From Aureimonas sp. Leaf324 (GTDB lineage Bacteria > Pseudomonadota > Alphaproteobacteria > Rhizobiales > Rhizobiaceae), in assembly GCF_001423245.1 (NCBI RefSeq), contig NZ_LMOH01000001.1, positions 216,563-280,562 of the forward strand: a stretch of 64,000 bases of DNA. The letters are read 5' to 3'. Shown in pieces: positions 39,958 through 50,080 of this stretch; the first letter of the stretch is position 1, and each line of letters begins with the position of its first letter. The notes under the pieces were generated by a model. The model saw only the letters and a program-made list of their open reading frames with translations, made no database searches and was not told the origin of the DNA. The translations under genes were made by a program, and so were the position numbers.

Positions 39958-41709
39958 ATGAACATCTTCGCAGACTTCGAGCAGCGTATTCGGGAACGGG
40001 TCGAAGCGGTTCTGAATGCTCGCGGGAACGAGGGCGCCGATCTCTCGCGCATCGGCGTCGAGCCGCCGCGCGACGCCTCGCATGGCGACCTGTCGACGAA
40101 TGCGGCGATGGTCCTCGCCAAGCCGCTCGGCGCGAAGCCGCGCGAACTCGCCGACGCCTTTGCGGACGCCCTGCGGCAGGACAGCGATGTCGAGACCGTC
40201 GAGGTGGCCGGTCCCGGCTTCATCAACCTGCGCCTGAAGAGCGCCTACTGGACCCAGCATCTGCATGAGCTTCTGGCCCGCGGCCTCGACTACGGCCGGG
40301 GCGAGGCGACGGGTCACCGGGTGAACGTCGAATACGTCTCCGCCAACCCGACCGGGCCGCTGCATGTCGGCCATTGCCGCGGCGCGGTCGTCGGCGACGC
40401 GATCGCCAACGTCATGGCCTTCGCCGGCAACGAGGTCTCGAAGGAATATTACATCAACGACGCCGGTGCGCAGATCGAGGTGCTCGCGCGCTCGACCTTC
40501 CTGCGCTACCGCGAGGCGCTGGGCGAGGCGATCGGCGAGATCCCCGCCGGTCTATACCCCGGCGACTACCTCAAGACGGTCGGCGCCGCGCTCGCGATCC
40601 GCTACGGGCGCGGACTGCTCGACCAGGACGAGTCGGAATGGCTGCCGACCGTCAAGTCCTATGCGATCGCGGCGATGATGATGTCGATCCGCGACGACCT
40701 GAAGGCACTCGACATCACGCAGGACGTGTTCTTCTCCGAGAAGACGCTGCACGAGGGCGACCCGAGCCGGATCACCCAAGCCGTCGATGACCTTCGCGAG
40801 CGCGGCTTCGTCTACCAGGGCACGCTGCCCCCGCCGAAAGGCCAGCTGCCGGAAGACTGGGAAGACCGCGAGCAGACGCTCCTGCGCTCGACGGAAGTCG
40901 GCGACGACGTCGACCGTCCGCTCGTGAAGTCGGACGGGACCTATACCTATTTCGCGGCCGACGTCGCCTACTTCGCCGACAAGTTCGCGCGCGGCTTCGA
41001 CGAGATGGTATATGTCCTCGGCGCCGACCATGGCGGTTACGTCAAGCGGCTGGAGGCGGTCGCGAAGGCTGTGGCGGGCGACAAGGCGCATGTCGACGTC
41101 GTCCTCTGCCAGCTCGTGAAGCTCTTCCGCAACGGCGAGCCGGTGCGCATGTCCAAGCGCGCGGGCGAGTTCGTGACGCTCGCCGACGTCGTGAACGAGG
41201 TGGGGCGCGATCCCGTCCGCTTCATGATGCTGTTCCGCAAGAGCGACGCGCCGCTCGACTTCGATTTCCAGAAGGTGACCGAGCAGTCCAAGGACAACCC
41301 GGTCTTCTACGTGCAGTACGCCCATGCCCGCGCGCGCTCGATCATGCGGCAGGCGGAAGGCGAGGGGATCGACGTGTCGGCGGTCGCCACGGTCGATGCC
41401 GAGACCCTGTCGCTGCTGACGGACGAGGGCGAACTGGCGCTGATCCGCAAGCTCGCCGAGTACCCGCGGCTGGTCCAGGCGGCGTCGCTCGCCAAGGAGC
41501 CCCATCGCCTCGCGTTCTATCTCTACGACCTCGCCTCGGCGTTCCACGGGCAGTACAATCGCGGCAAGGATCACCCGGAGTTACGCTTCGTTAAGGCTAA
41601 CGATGCGACAACAAGCCTAGCGCGCCTCGGGCTCGTGCAGGCCGTCGCCTTCGTGATCGCCTCCGGTCTCAAGCTGATCGGAGTCCACGCGCCCGAAGAG
41701 ATGCGCTGA
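39958..41709 (+). CDS. argS: Arginyl-tRNA synthetase
   Basis: 583 aa class Ia synthetase. N-terminal additional domain (about 1-110), the HIGH-equivalent H136-V-G-H139 in [23 protein letters not shown]-like [11 protein letters not shown] near 400, and C-terminal DALR helices ending [23 protein letters not shown] 39958 directly follows an in-frame GTG at 39955; ATG is preferred. Confidence 0.97.
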   Translation: MNIFADFEQRIRERVEAVLNARGNEGADLSRIGVEPPRDASHGDLSTNAAMVLAKPLGAKPRELADAFADALRQDSDVETVEVAGPGFINLRLKSAYWTQHLHELLARGLDYGRGEATGHRVNVEYVSANPTGPLHVGHCRGAVVGDAIANVMAFAGNEVSKEYYINDAGAQIEVLARSTFLRYREALGEAIGEIPAGLYPGDYLKTVGAALAIRYGRGLLDQDESEWLPTVKSYAIAAMMMSIRDDLKALDITQDVFFSEKTLHEGDPSRITQAVDDLRERGFVYQGTLPPPKGQLPEDWEDREQTLLRSTEVGDDVDRPLVKSDGTYTYFAADVAYFADKFARGFDEMVYVLGADHGGYVKRLEAVAKAVAGDKAHVDVVLCQLVKLFRNGEPVRMSKRAGEFVTLADVVNEVGRDPVRFMMLFRKSDAPLDFDFQKVTEQSKDNPVFYVQYAHARARSIMRQAEGEGIDVSAVATVDAETLSLLTDEGELALIRKLAEYPRLVQAASLAKEPHRLAFYLYDLASAFHGQYNRGKDHPELRFVKANDATTSLARLGLVQAVAFVIASGLKLIGVHAPEEMR

Positions 41710-41806
41710 ACGGACCACGCTTTGAACAAGTTCGCGCCCTAGTGGCAGACCTCGTTCGACGGCACGGTCCAGGCGTACGGATCGTCTTGCGGAGTGGGGT
41801 CAGGTC

Positions 41807-43339
41807 ATGAAGGACGCGAAGGATTTCGGCGGTCGCGGTGCGGGCGAGGGTGGCCGGTATTCCGATGCCGCGCGCCACATCGATCCTCCGATGACCAGCC
41901 AGCGCGGTGGTTCGTCGACCTATGGCGGGTTCGAGCCCGTCGAGGTCGAGGCGAACGAGTGGGAGAACTTCACGTATCAGCCGACCGGCGCCGCGCCGCA
42001 GGTGCAGGCCGTGTCGGCGGCTCCGCGCGCAGCCGTCGCGCCGGGCTCGTTGCCGCGCGGCATTCGCGGCAGCGGTGATGCCGATCGTCAGATCGACGAA
42101 GCGCTTCTCGGTCTGAGCATGCCGGCGCGCCCGCGCAACACCAATCCGGCGGAAACGCAGTCCTTCGCCCCCGCGCGCGATGCCGACTACGATCTCGAGC
42201 CGCGTCAGGCGATCACGCTCGACGACTTCGACGAGCTGATCAACAGCGAGCTCGCGGCCATGCAGGGCGGCCCGGCCCCGGCGCATGCGCTCTACGACGA
42301 CGACGACGCCGTGGGCTACGACGAGGCCGAGCGGGACTACGAACCCTACGACGACATGCCGGTCCGCAGCCGCTCGCGCATGCGCGGCGTCATGCTGATG
42401 GGCGGCGTCGCGGTGGTGGCGATCGTCGCGATCGCGGGCGGCGCGAGCCTGATGGGCACGAGCGGCCCGACCTCGGGCGACGGCTCGATGCTGATCAAGG
42501 CCGATGCTGAGCCCTACAAGATCGCGCCGGTCGATCCCGGCGGCAAGACGATCCCGAACCAGAACAAGGCCGTCTACCAGAAGGTGGCCGGAGCCTCGTC
42601 GGCGACCACGGCGCCAAAGCAGAGCTCGCTCGTCACCGCCATGGAAGAGCCCATGGACATCGCCGAGGAGGAGGACGCCCCGGTCGATTCCCTGCCCGGC
42701 GTCGAGGTCGGCGAACAGATCCCGCTCCCCGGCGAAGAGCCCGCGCAAGAGGTGGCGGAAGCCAAGGAGCCCGCCGACGGCACGCTCCAGCCCCGCAAGG
42801 TGCGCACGCTCTCGGTTCGGCCCGACGGGACGCTGGTCGCCAGCGAGGTTCCGGTCGACGGGACCTCTCTCCTGACGGCGGCCGCATCCATGCAGGCGCA
42901 CGCCGCGACACTCGATCCGGTGGCCGGCATCACGCCCCAGCTGCCGTTCGGCACCGACGAGGCCTCGCTGACGACGGCCTCCACCACGGCTCCCGCGCCC
43001 GCGGAAGACGAGGAGCCGGCGAATGTCGAAGCGACCGCCGCCCCCGCCAAGCCCGAGCCGCAGCGCGTCGCGGCGGTCGAGGCGCCGGCCGGTGCCGATG
43101 CCTACTACGTCCAGATCGCGTCGCAGCCGTCGCAGGCGGCCGCTCAAGAATCGCTCGCCAACCTCAGCAAGCGCTATTCCGGTGCCATCGGCGGGCGCAG
43201 CCTCGGCATCAAGGCGGCGGAGATCCCCGGCAAGGGCACGTTCTATCGCGTGCGCGTCGCCGCAGCGTCGAAGAGCGAAGCGAACAGCGTATGCGAAAGC
43301 GTCAAGTCGGCCGGCGGCAGCTGCTTCGTGACGCGCTGA
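41807..43339 (+). CDS. SPOR-domain division-associated membrane protein
   Basis: 510 aa bitopic protein: a long acidic, low-complexity cytoplasmic part (1-190), one transmembrane helix (about 194-216), an Ala/Pro/Glu-rich periplasmic linker (about 220-430) and a SPOR domain (about 431-508: ADAYYVQIASQPSQAAAQESLANLSKRY ... FYRVRVAAASKSEANSVCESVKSAGGSCFV). SPOR domains bind denuded peptidoglycan at the septum, so a role in cell division or wall remodelling is likely. It is followed by nagZ, which recycles peptidoglycan. Confidence 0.92.
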   Translation: MKDAKDFGGRGAGEGGRYSDAARHIDPPMTSQRGGSSTYGGFEPVEVEANEWENFTYQPTGAAPQVQAVSAAPRAAVAPGSLPRGIRGSGDADRQIDEALLGLSMPARPRNTNPAETQSFAPARDADYDLEPRQAITLDDFDELINSELAAMQGGPAPAHALYDDDDAVGYDEAERDYEPYDDMPVRSRSRMRGVMLMGGVAVVAIVAIAGGASLMGTSGPTSGDGSMLIKADAEPYKIAPVDPGGKTIPNQNKAVYQKVAGASSATTAPKQSSLVTAMEEPMDIAEEEDAPVDSLPGVEVGEQIPLPGEEPAQEVAEAKEPADGTLQPRKVRTLSVRPDGTLVASEVPVDGTSLLTAAASMQAHAATLDPVAGITPQLPFGTDEASLTTASTTAPAPAEDEEPANVEATAAPAKPEPQRVAAVEAPAGADAYYVQIASQPSQAAAQESLANLSKRYSGAIGGRSLGIKAAEIPGKGTFYRVRVAAASKSEANSVCESVKSAGGSCFVTR

Positions 43340-43452
43340 CGCTGGCCGCAGCGGCGACCATCGGAGGTCTGGCGGGCGATCGCCGGACCGGATTCCCTCG
43401 GCGCGACGCGGTTCCGGCGTCCGACGCTCCCATGCCCAGCGAGAAGACGGCG

Positions 43453-44478
43453 ATGAACGGATCGAAGGCCTGGATCTCCGGCTGCATCGGCCAGCGTCTG
43501 AATGCGGACGAGCGAGCCTTCTTCGCCGACGAGCGCCCTTGGGGCTTCATCCTGTTCGGCCGCAACATCGGCGAACCGCAACAGGTTCGCGATCTCGTGG
43601 CGGAACTGAAGGAGGTGCGCGGCGGCGACGACGTTCCCGTCCTGATCGATCAGGAGGGCGGACGCGTCCAGCGCCTTCGACCGCCCTTCGCGCAACGATT
43701 TCCCCCGGCTGCCGAGATCGGGCGCGTCTTCGCGGCGGACGAGGCGGCAGGCCGCCGCGCGGCGTGGCTGCAGGGGCGTCTGCTGGCGGACGACCTCCTC
43801 GGCGGCTACGGCATCAACGTCAATTGCCTCCCATGCCTCGATCTTCCGGCACCGGGCTCGCATTCGGTGATCGGCGATCGCGCCTATGCGGACAGCCCGG
43901 ACGTCGTCGCGACGCTGGGGCGCGCTGCTGCGTCGGGCCTTGCGGCGGGCGGGGTACTCCCGGTGATGAAGCATATTCCGGGGCACGGCCGGACCGAGGT
44001 CGACAGCCATCTGGAGCTGCCATACGTGCGCGCCAGCCGCGCGGAACTCGAAAGCCACGACTTCCTGCCGTTCGCCGAACTCGCCGATCTCCCGGCCGGA
44101 ATGACGGCGCACATCCGCTATGAGACGCTCGATCCCGATCGTCCGGCAACGATTTCGCCCGTCGTTATCTCGCAAATCATCCGTGGGGCGCTGCGCTTCG
44201 ACGGTCTTTTGATGAGCGACGATATGTCGATGAAGGCGCTGCAGGGCGACATGGACATGCTGGCTCGCGCTGCGATCGACGCCGGCTGCGATCTCGCTCT
44301 CCACTGCAACGGCGACATGACCGAGATGCGCGCGATCGCCTCGGGCGTACCGGAACTGACCGGCGAGAGCCTCCGGCGTGCAGAGCGCGCTCATGCCGTG
44401 ATCCGGGGCGGCGCGACGGAGCCGGTCGGGGAGGGGATGCGCGAGGAGTTCGCATCGCTTCTCGCCCTCACGGCTTGA
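43453..44478 (+). CDS. nagZ: Beta-N-acetylhexosaminidase NagZ (GH3)
   Basis: 341 aa cytoplasmic enzyme that removes GlcNAc from anhydromuropeptides in peptidoglycan recycling. GH3 motifs: PVLIDQEGGRVQRL, the NagZ-specific KHIPGHGRTEVDSHLELP with the catalytic His loop, and the nucleophile Asp in LLMSDDMSMKAL. I start at ATG 43453 (MNGSKAWISGCIGQRL), the usual N-terminus. The frame is open back to 43291, where an in-frame ATG would add a twin-arginine-like signal overlapping the SPOR gene; that start is judged unlikely. In relatives scpA and scpB follow; here they do not. Confidence 0.95.
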   Translation: MNGSKAWISGCIGQRLNADERAFFADERPWGFILFGRNIGEPQQVRDLVAELKEVRGGDDVPVLIDQEGGRVQRLRPPFAQRFPPAAEIGRVFAADEAAGRRAAWLQGRLLADDLLGGYGINVNCLPCLDLPAPGSHSVIGDRAYADSPDVVATLGRAAASGLAAGGVLPVMKHIPGHGRTEVDSHLELPYVRASRAELESHDFLPFAELADLPAGMTAHIRYETLDPDRPATISPVVISQIIRGALRFDGLLMSDDMSMKALQGDMDMLARAAIDAGCDLALHCNGDMTEMRAIASGVPELTGESLRRAERAHAVIRGGATEPVGEGMREEFASLLALTA

Positions 44479-44552
44479 GCCGCAGCCCGCAAGACGATAG
44501 GTCCCGCCGGATGGAAGGTCCTGTCGACCTTTTGCGCTGACGGGCGGACGGA

Positions 44553-45671
44553 ATGCGAACGGAGACCACGGATCGACAGGACCCGCGCAGCGCGGGTCGA
44601 ATGAAGACCGGTGTCAGCTTCGCTGCCGATCTCGAGTTTCGCTCGATCGGGTTCCACGCGGCGGGGCGCGCGATCCTCTCAGAGATCGATATTCAGGTTC
44701 GGGCCGGGCAGATCCTCTGTCTTCTAGGCCCCTCCGGCTCGGGCAAGACCAGCCTACTGCGCATCGCATCCGGCATCGAGCGCCAGACCACTGGCCAAAT
44801 CTTCATCGGCGGACAGGAGGTCGCGGGTCCCGATCGGTTCGTGCCGCCCGAGCAACGCGGCGTCGGCCTGATGTTTCAGGACTTCGCGCTGTTTCCGCAC
44901 ATGACGCTGGTCGACAACGTCCGTTACGGTCTCCGTAGCCTGCCGCGCGAGGTGCAGCGCGAGACGGCGACGGCGGCGCTCCGGCGCGTCGGGCTGGAGC
45001 ATCTGGCCAAGACCTATCCGCACAACCTGTCCGGCGGCGAGCAGCAGCGCGTCGCCATGGCGCGCGCGCTGGTGCCGCGTCCTCAAGTTCTGTTGATGGA
45101 CGAGCCGTTCTCCGGGCTCGACAGCCGGCTGCGCGACGAGATGCGGTCGGAAACCGTGGCGATCCTGCGCGAGACGCGGGCGACGGCCGTGATCGTCACC
45201 CACGACGCCGAGGAGGCCATGCGGCTCGGCGACCGGATCGCCCTCCTGCGCGCGGGCCGGCTCGTCCAGTACGGTACGGGGCGCGAACTCTACCGGCAGC
45301 CGGCGGATCTGTTCGCGGCGTCGTTCTTTTCGGAAATCAACGTCTTACCGGCGTCGGTTCGGGCGGGCACGGTGGTGTGTCCGCTGGGCGTCGTCGCAGC
45401 TTCGCCACGATCGGATGGCACAGCGATGACCGTCGGATTGCGTCTCGAAGGGGTGCGCGTCTCGCCGGACGAGGGTTCGGTTCAGGCTCGCGTCGTTTCG
45501 CGGCAGTTCGTCGGCAGGTCTGACCTCCTGTCGCTCGCCGTCGACGGCTTCGATCGGAGGATCCGGGCGCGGATCAGGCCGGGTGATCTTCCCGATGGTG
45601 TGCAAGAGGTCTTCGTATCCGTTGATCCGCAAGAGGCTTTCGTGTTTGAAGGCTCGGGTGGATCGGCTTGA
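44553..45671 (+). CDS. ABC transporter ATP-binding protein (FbpC/PotA-like), orphan
   Basis: 372 aa ABC ATPase of the iron/spermidine/putative sugar importer type. Walker A GPSGSGKTS (59-67), Q loop LMFQDFALFPHM, signature LSGGEQQRVAMARAL (about 158-172), Walker B VLLMDEPFSGLD, H loop VIVTHDAEEAM. The C-terminal 110 residues form a TOBE-like domain (EINVLPASVRAGTVVCPLG ... FVGRSDLLSLAVDG). No permease or binding protein is adjacent, so the partner and substrate are unknown; ferric iron is only one possibility. It stands where scpA-scpB are found in related genomes. ATG 44601 is an alternative start. Confidence 0.88.
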   Translation: MRTETTDRQDPRSAGRMKTGVSFAADLEFRSIGFHAAGRAILSEIDIQVRAGQILCLLGPSGSGKTSLLRIASGIERQTTGQIFIGGQEVAGPDRFVPPEQRGVGLMFQDFALFPHMTLVDNVRYGLRSLPREVQRETATAALRRVGLEHLAKTYPHNLSGGEQQRVAMARALVPRPQVLLMDEPFSGLDSRLRDEMRSETVAILRETRATAVIVTHDAEEAMRLGDRIALLRAGRLVQYGTGRELYRQPADLFAASFFSEINVLPASVRAGTVVCPLGVVAASPRSDGTAMTVGLRLEGVRVSPDEGSVQARVVSRQFVGRSDLLSLAVDGFDRRIRARIRPGDLPDGVQEVFVSVDPQEAFVFEGSGGSA

Positions 45672-45709
45672 ACCGGATCTCGGGCGCGCCGCGCTCATAG
45701 GAGACTAGT

Positions 45710-45940
45710 ATGGGTAGCTTCAGCATCTGGCACTGGCTCATCGTTCTCGCGGTGGTGCTGCTCCTCTTCGGCCGTGGCAAGATTCCCGAGCTGATGGGCG
45801 ACGTTGCCAAGGGCATCAAGAATTTCAAGAAGGGCATGGCCGACGAGGATACGACCGTCGTGCAGGAGCGCCGCACGCTGGAGAACCGCGACGGCGAGCC
45901 GCTCGTGACCGAGACGCCCGCCGAGAAGTCGCGGATCTGA
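45710..45940 (+). CDS. tatA: Sec-independent translocase subunit TatA
   Basis: 76 aa. N-terminal transmembrane helix (about 6-20, [14 protein letters not shown]), the conserved [24 protein letters not shown] hinge and amphipathic helix, then a charged tail. Forms the pore of the Tat system that exports folded proteins with twin-arginine signals. AGGAGA precedes the ATG. First gene of tatABC. Confidence 0.96.
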   Translation: MGSFSIWHWLIVLAVVLLLFGRGKIPELMGDVAKGIKNFKKGMADEDTTVVQERRTLENRDGEPLVTETPAEKSRI

Positions 45941-45987
45941 GGCCGCTGGCGGGGCGCGAGCTCCGCCACGCCTGATTCGGTACCGCC

Positions 45988-46503
45988 ATGTTCGACATCG
46001 GTGGACTTGAACTCCTCGTCATCGCCATCGTGCTGATCGTGGTCGTCGGCCCGAAGGATCTTCCCAAGATGCTTCGGACCTTCGGCCGCGTGACGTCGCA
46101 GATGCGACGCATGGCCGGCGACTTCCGCAAGCAGTTCGACGAGGCGCTGCAGGAGGCCGAGTTCGACGAACTGCGCAAGACCGCCCAGGATGTCCGCTCG
46201 CTCGACCCGCGCGAGAGCATCTCGAAGAACCTCAACCCGATCCGCGCGGTCGGCGACGAGATCCGCTCCTCGCTGCGGGCGGCCACCGCAGCACCGGCGC
46301 CGCGCGTGCCGGAGCCCGGCGAGGCTGCCGTGCCGGCCGAGCCGCCTAGCGTGATGACGCCGATCTCAGCCAACCCGAACGGGGCTGCGGCGCGCGTCGA
46401 TCTGGCGCCCGTATCGGCGGACGGCGAGACGAACGTGGCAGAGAGCGTGCCGCCATCCGTGACGAAGGTCGAAGCGCCCGCGCGCGCCGGAGAGAATACG
46501 TGA
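45988..46503 (+). CDS. tatB: Sec-independent translocase subunit TatB
   Basis: 171 aa. It starts MFDIGGLELLVIAIVLIVVVGPKDLPKMLR, the TatB membrane helix with the Glu at position 8 and the VVGPKDLP hinge, followed by an amphipathic helix and an Ala/Pro-rich disordered tail. With TatC it forms the receptor for twin-arginine signals. Its stop overlaps the tatC start by 4 bases. Confidence 0.96.
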   Translation: MFDIGGLELLVIAIVLIVVVGPKDLPKMLRTFGRVTSQMRRMAGDFRKQFDEALQEAEFDELRKTAQDVRSLDPRESISKNLNPIRAVGDEIRSSLRAATAAPAPRVPEPGEAAVPAEPPSVMTPISANPNGAAARVDLAPVSADGETNVAESVPPSVTKVEAPARAGENT

Positions 46504-47312
46504 AGCGTTCGGAAGCTGACATCGAAGCCTCGTCCGCTCCGCTGATCGAACACCTGATCGAACTGCGGCGTCGCCTGATCTGGGCGATCGCCGGCTTCTT
46601 CGGCATGTTCCTGATCTGCTTCTTCTTCGCCAAGCAGATCTTCAACATCCTCGTCGTGCCCTACCAGATCGCCAGCTCGTGGGCCGGGCTCGATCCGGCT
46701 GCGGTCGAGCTGATCTACACGGCGCCGCAGGAGTATTTCTTCACGCAGGTGAAGGTCGCGGCCTTCGGCGGTTTCTTTCTCGCCTTCCCGGTGATTGCGA
46801 TCCAGGTCTACAAGTTCGTAGCGCCCGGCCTCTACCGCGACGAACGCGCAGCGTTTATTCCGTTTCTGGTCGCGACGCCGCTCCTGTTCCTGCTTGGCGC
46901 GCTTCTCGTCTACTTCTTCTTCACCCCGATGGTGATGTGGTTCTTCCTCTCGATGCAGCAGTCGGGGGACGGAAGCCACGCGGCGATCTCGCTTCTGCCG
47001 CGCGTTTCGGAATATCTGTCGCTGATCATGACGCTGATCGTGGCCTTCGGTCTGGTGTTCCAGTTGCCGGTGGTCTGCTCGCTGCTGGTGCGCGCCGGCA
47101 TGGTGACGGCCGATGGTCTCGCCGACAAGCGCAAGTGGGCGATCGTGCTGGCGTTCATCGTGGCGGCGGTGCTGACGCCGCCCGATCCGCTGTCCCAGAT
47201 CGGCCTTGCGATCCCGGCGATCATTCTCTACGAGGTCTCGATCATCACGGCACGGTTGATCGAAAAGAAGCGAGCCGAGCGCCTGGCGGAAGCGGAAGCG
47301 CAAACGGAGTGA
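46500..47312 (+). CDS. tatC: Sec-independent translocase subunit TatC
   Basis: 270 aa with six transmembrane segments (about 24-45, 78-100, 117-142, 164-190, 200-216, 222-240). It carries PLIEHLIELRRRLIWAI at the N-terminus and the FYLPR-loop equivalent RDERAAFIPF, with the conserved Glu in APQEYFFTQVK that binds the twin-arginine signal region. GTG start at 46500 overlaps the tatB stop (GTGA), indicating coupling. Confidence 0.96.
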   Translation: MKRSEADIEASSAPLIEHLIELRRRLIWAIAGFFGMFLICFFFAKQIFNILVVPYQIASSWAGLDPAAVELIYTAPQEYFFTQVKVAAFGGFFLAFPVIAIQVYKFVAPGLYRDERAAFIPFLVATPLLFLLGALLVYFFFTPMVMWFFLSMQQSGDGSHAAISLLPRVSEYLSLIMTLIVAFGLVFQLPVVCSLLVRAGMVTADGLADKRKWAIVLAFIVAAVLTPPDPLSQIGLAIPAIILYEVSIITARLIEKKRAERLAEAEAQTE

Positions 47313-47351
47313 TGCTCCGGCTCCGGTCCGTCCCGCGCGGACTGGAGAGAC

Positions 47352-48635
47352 ATGCTCGACCTCAAATGGATCCGCGATAACCCGCAAGCTCTCGACGAGG
47401 CGTTGGAGCGCCGGGGAGCGGCTGCCGCCTCGCCCGAGGTGCGCCGCCTCGACGAGGCGCGCCGCGAGCATCTGCAGGTGCTCCAGGGCTGGCAGAGTCG
47501 CCGCAACGAGGCATCCAAGGAGATCGGCAAGGCGAAGGCATCGGGCGATGCCGCGCGTGCCGACGCCGTGATGGCCGAGGTCGCGGACCTCAAGGCGAAA
47601 ATCCAGGATGGCGAGCGTCAGGAGCGTCAGTTCGACGAGGAGCTGAACGGCTTCCTCGCCACGCTTCCGAACGCGCCCTTGGCCGACGTTCCGCGCGGCG
47701 CCGACGAGGCCGATAACGTCGAGGTTCGACGCTCCGGGCAGAAGCCTGCCTTCGCCTTCAAGCCGAAGGAGCACTTCGAGCTCGGCGAAGCGCTCGGTCA
47801 GATGGACTTCGATGCCGCCGCCCGCATGTCCGGGTCGCGCTTTACGGTTCTGCGCGGCAAGCTCGCCCGCCTGGAACGCGCGCTCGGTCAGTTCATGCTG
47901 GACGTCCACACCAGTGAGTTCGGCTACGAGGAAGTCTCGCCGCCGCTTCTGGTGCGCGACGACGCGCTGTTTGGCACCGGCCAGCTTCCGAAATTTGCCG
48001 AAGACCTGTTTCGGACCACCGACGGGCGCTGGATGATCCCGACGGCCGAGGTGTCGCTGACCAATCTCGTGCGCGAGCAGATCATCGACGAGGCGAAGCT
48101 GCCGATGCGCTTCACTGCGCTGACGCCCTCGTTCCGCTCCGAAGCGGGGTCGGCCGGGCGCGACACGCGCGGCATGCTGCGCCAGCACCAGTTCTACAAA
48201 GCCGAACTCGTGTCGATCACGACGCCGGAAACCTCGCTCGACGAACACGAGCGGATGACGCGGGCGGCCGAGAAGGTGCTCGAACGGCTCGGCCTGCATT
48301 TCCGAACCGTCATCCTCTGCACGGGCGACATGGGGTTCTCCTCCCAGAAGACTTACGACATCGAGGTCTGGCTGCCCGGACAGGACGCCTTCCGCGAAAT
48401 CTCCAGCTGCTCCGTCTGCGGTGATTTCCAGGCGCGGCGCATGAACGCCCGCTTCCGTCCCGCAGGCGAGAAGGTGGCGCCGCGCTTCGTCCATACGCTG
48501 AACGGGTCGGGCACGGCCGTCGGCCGCGCGCTGATCGCGGTGATAGAGAATTACCAGATGGAAGCCGGCGAAATCCGCGTGCCCGAGGCGCTGCGGCCCT
48601 ATATGGGCGGGCTGGAAATCATCGGGCGGGACTAA
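47352..48635 (+). CDS. serS: Seryl-tRNA synthetase
   Basis: 427 aa class II synthetase with the N-terminal antiparallel coiled coil (about 30-105) that holds the long variable arm of tRNA-Ser. Motif 2 is [21 protein letters not shown] and motif 3 [28 protein letters not shown] is the serine-binding segment. Starts [15 protein letters not shown]. Follows tatC by 39 bases and precedes surE by two. Confidence 0.97.
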   Translation: MLDLKWIRDNPQALDEALERRGAAAASPEVRRLDEARREHLQVLQGWQSRRNEASKEIGKAKASGDAARADAVMAEVADLKAKIQDGERQERQFDEELNGFLATLPNAPLADVPRGADEADNVEVRRSGQKPAFAFKPKEHFELGEALGQMDFDAAARMSGSRFTVLRGKLARLERALGQFMLDVHTSEFGYEEVSPPLLVRDDALFGTGQLPKFAEDLFRTTDGRWMIPTAEVSLTNLVREQIIDEAKLPMRFTALTPSFRSEAGSAGRDTRGMLRQHQFYKAELVSITTPETSLDEHERMTRAAEKVLERLGLHFRTVILCTGDMGFSSQKTYDIEVWLPGQDAFREISSCSVCGDFQARRMNARFRPAGEKVAPRFVHTLNGSGTAVGRALIAVIENYQMEAGEIRVPEALRPYMGGLEIIGRD

Positions 48636-48637
48636 CC

Positions 48638-49399
48638 ATGCGCATTCTTCTGACGAACGACGACGGCATCCACGCGCCGGGCCTGAAGACGCTGGAAGCG
48701 ATCGCCCGCCAGCTGTCCGACGACGTGTGGACCGTCGCACCGGAAACCGACCAGAGCGGACTGTCGCATTCGTTGACCCTGTCGTCACCGCTGCGGGTGC
48801 GCCGCGAGGGCGAGCGCCGTTTCGCGGTCACCGGCACGCCGACCGACTGCGTGATCATGGCCGCCAAGCACCTGATGCCCGAGGCGCCCGATCTCGTGCT
48901 GTCCGGCGTCAATGCCGGGCAGAACGTCTGTGACGACGTCAGCTATTCGGGCACCGTCGCCGGAGCGATCGAGGGGATGATGCTCGGTTTTCGCTCGATC
49001 GCGATGAGCCAGACGTTCCGCGTAGATGGCGGACGCGAGCTTCAGTGGGCGACCGCCGAGCGCCACGGCGCCGAGATCGTTCGCAAGCTTCTCACGATCG
49101 CCGCGCCGGAGGGCACGCTCTTCAACGTGAACTTCCCCGCGGTGGACGCCGATGCCGTTCGCGGCACCAAGGTGACGCGCCAGGGCAAGCTCGACTACGC
49201 GCTCGGCATCGAGGAGCGGCAGGATGGTCGCGGCCTGCCGTACTACTGGCTGAAGTTCGGCCGCCAGTCCGGGCCGGACATGGAGGGCTCCGATCTCGCC
49301 GCGCTGCGCGACGGGTTCATCTCGGTTACGCCGCTTCAGCTCGACCTGACACACCATGCCCTGCGCGAGGACATGCGCTCCGTCTTCGCGGCCGGCTGA
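48638..49399 (+). CDS. surE: 5'/3'-nucleotidase SurE
   Basis: 253 aa phosphatase of nucleoside monophosphates and exopolyphosphate. The metal-binding start [16 protein letters not shown] (D8-D9), the S in DQSGLSHS, and the N in [22 protein letters not shown] are all present. Two bases after serS; pcm and nlpD follow, the same order as surE-pcm-nlpD in E. coli. Confidence 0.96.
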   Translation: MRILLTNDDGIHAPGLKTLEAIARQLSDDVWTVAPETDQSGLSHSLTLSSPLRVRREGERRFAVTGTPTDCVIMAAKHLMPEAPDLVLSGVNAGQNVCDDVSYSGTVAGAIEGMMLGFRSIAMSQTFRVDGGRELQWATAERHGAEIVRKLLTIAAPEGTLFNVNFPAVDADAVRGTKVTRQGKLDYALGIEERQDGRGLPYYWLKFGRQSGPDMEGSDLAALRDGFISVTPLQLDLTHHALREDMRSVFAAG

Positions 49400-49405
49400 C
49401 CGCAG

Positions 49406-50053
49406 ATGGACATGTCGGGCGACAGGGAAGGGCTCGCGGCGCTCCTCATGCGCGTGCGCTCGGAGGATTTCGTCGCGGGTCGCCTCATGGAGGCGGTCGA
49501 GGCGATCCCGCGGCGGCTCTTCGTGCCCGACGGCGTCGCCGACCCCTACGGCGAACACACGTTCCCGCTGCCCTGCGGCCAGACGATGCCGAGCGCGCGG
49601 ACGGCGGTTCGCATCGCCGCCGCTCTCCGCGTGCAGCCCGAGCATCGCGTGCTCGAAATCGGCACCGGCAGCGGCTACGTGACGGCGCTGCTCGCCCGTC
49701 TCGGCGTCCACGTCGTCACGCTGGAGCGCTACCGCACCCTGTCGTCGGCCGCCAACGAGCGGCTGCGCGCCTGCTCGCTCAGCAACGTGACCTTCCTTCA
49801 GGAGGACGGACGCGCCGGCTATGCCGAGGCCGCGCCCTACGACCGGATCGTGGTGCATGGTTCATTCGATGAACTGCCGAAGGCCTTCGTCGACCAGATG
49901 GCGTCGGGCGCGATGCTCGTTGCTGCCATCGGGGCAGGGGACGGCGTTCAGCAGATGGTCCGCCATCATCGGCAGGGGAGCCGCTTCGAGTTGACCCCGC
50001 TCTTCCCGGTCCGTCTCCAGCCGCTGGAAATCGGAAAAGCGTCACTCCTGTAA
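49406..50053 (+). CDS. pcm: Protein-L-isoaspartate O-methyltransferase
   Basis: 215 aa repair methyltransferase for isoaspartyl residues. PRRLFVPDGVADPYGEHTFPLPCGQTMPSARTA (about 33-65) is the classical Pcm substrate region and LEIGTGSGYVTALLARL (about 89-105) the SAM motif; ERYRTLSSAANERL follows. This is the canonical copy by context (surE-pcm). Six bases after the surE stop. Confidence 0.94.
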   Translation: MDMSGDREGLAALLMRVRSEDFVAGRLMEAVEAIPRRLFVPDGVADPYGEHTFPLPCGQTMPSARTAVRIAAALRVQPEHRVLEIGTGSGYVTALLARLGVHVVTLERYRTLSSAANERLRACSLSNVTFLQEDGRAGYAEAAPYDRIVVHGSFDELPKAFVDQMASGAMLVAAIGAGDGVQQMVRHHRQGSRFELTPLFPVRLQPLEIGKASLL

Positions 50054-50080
50054 AGGAATACCTCGCTTTCGCTCCTTCGT

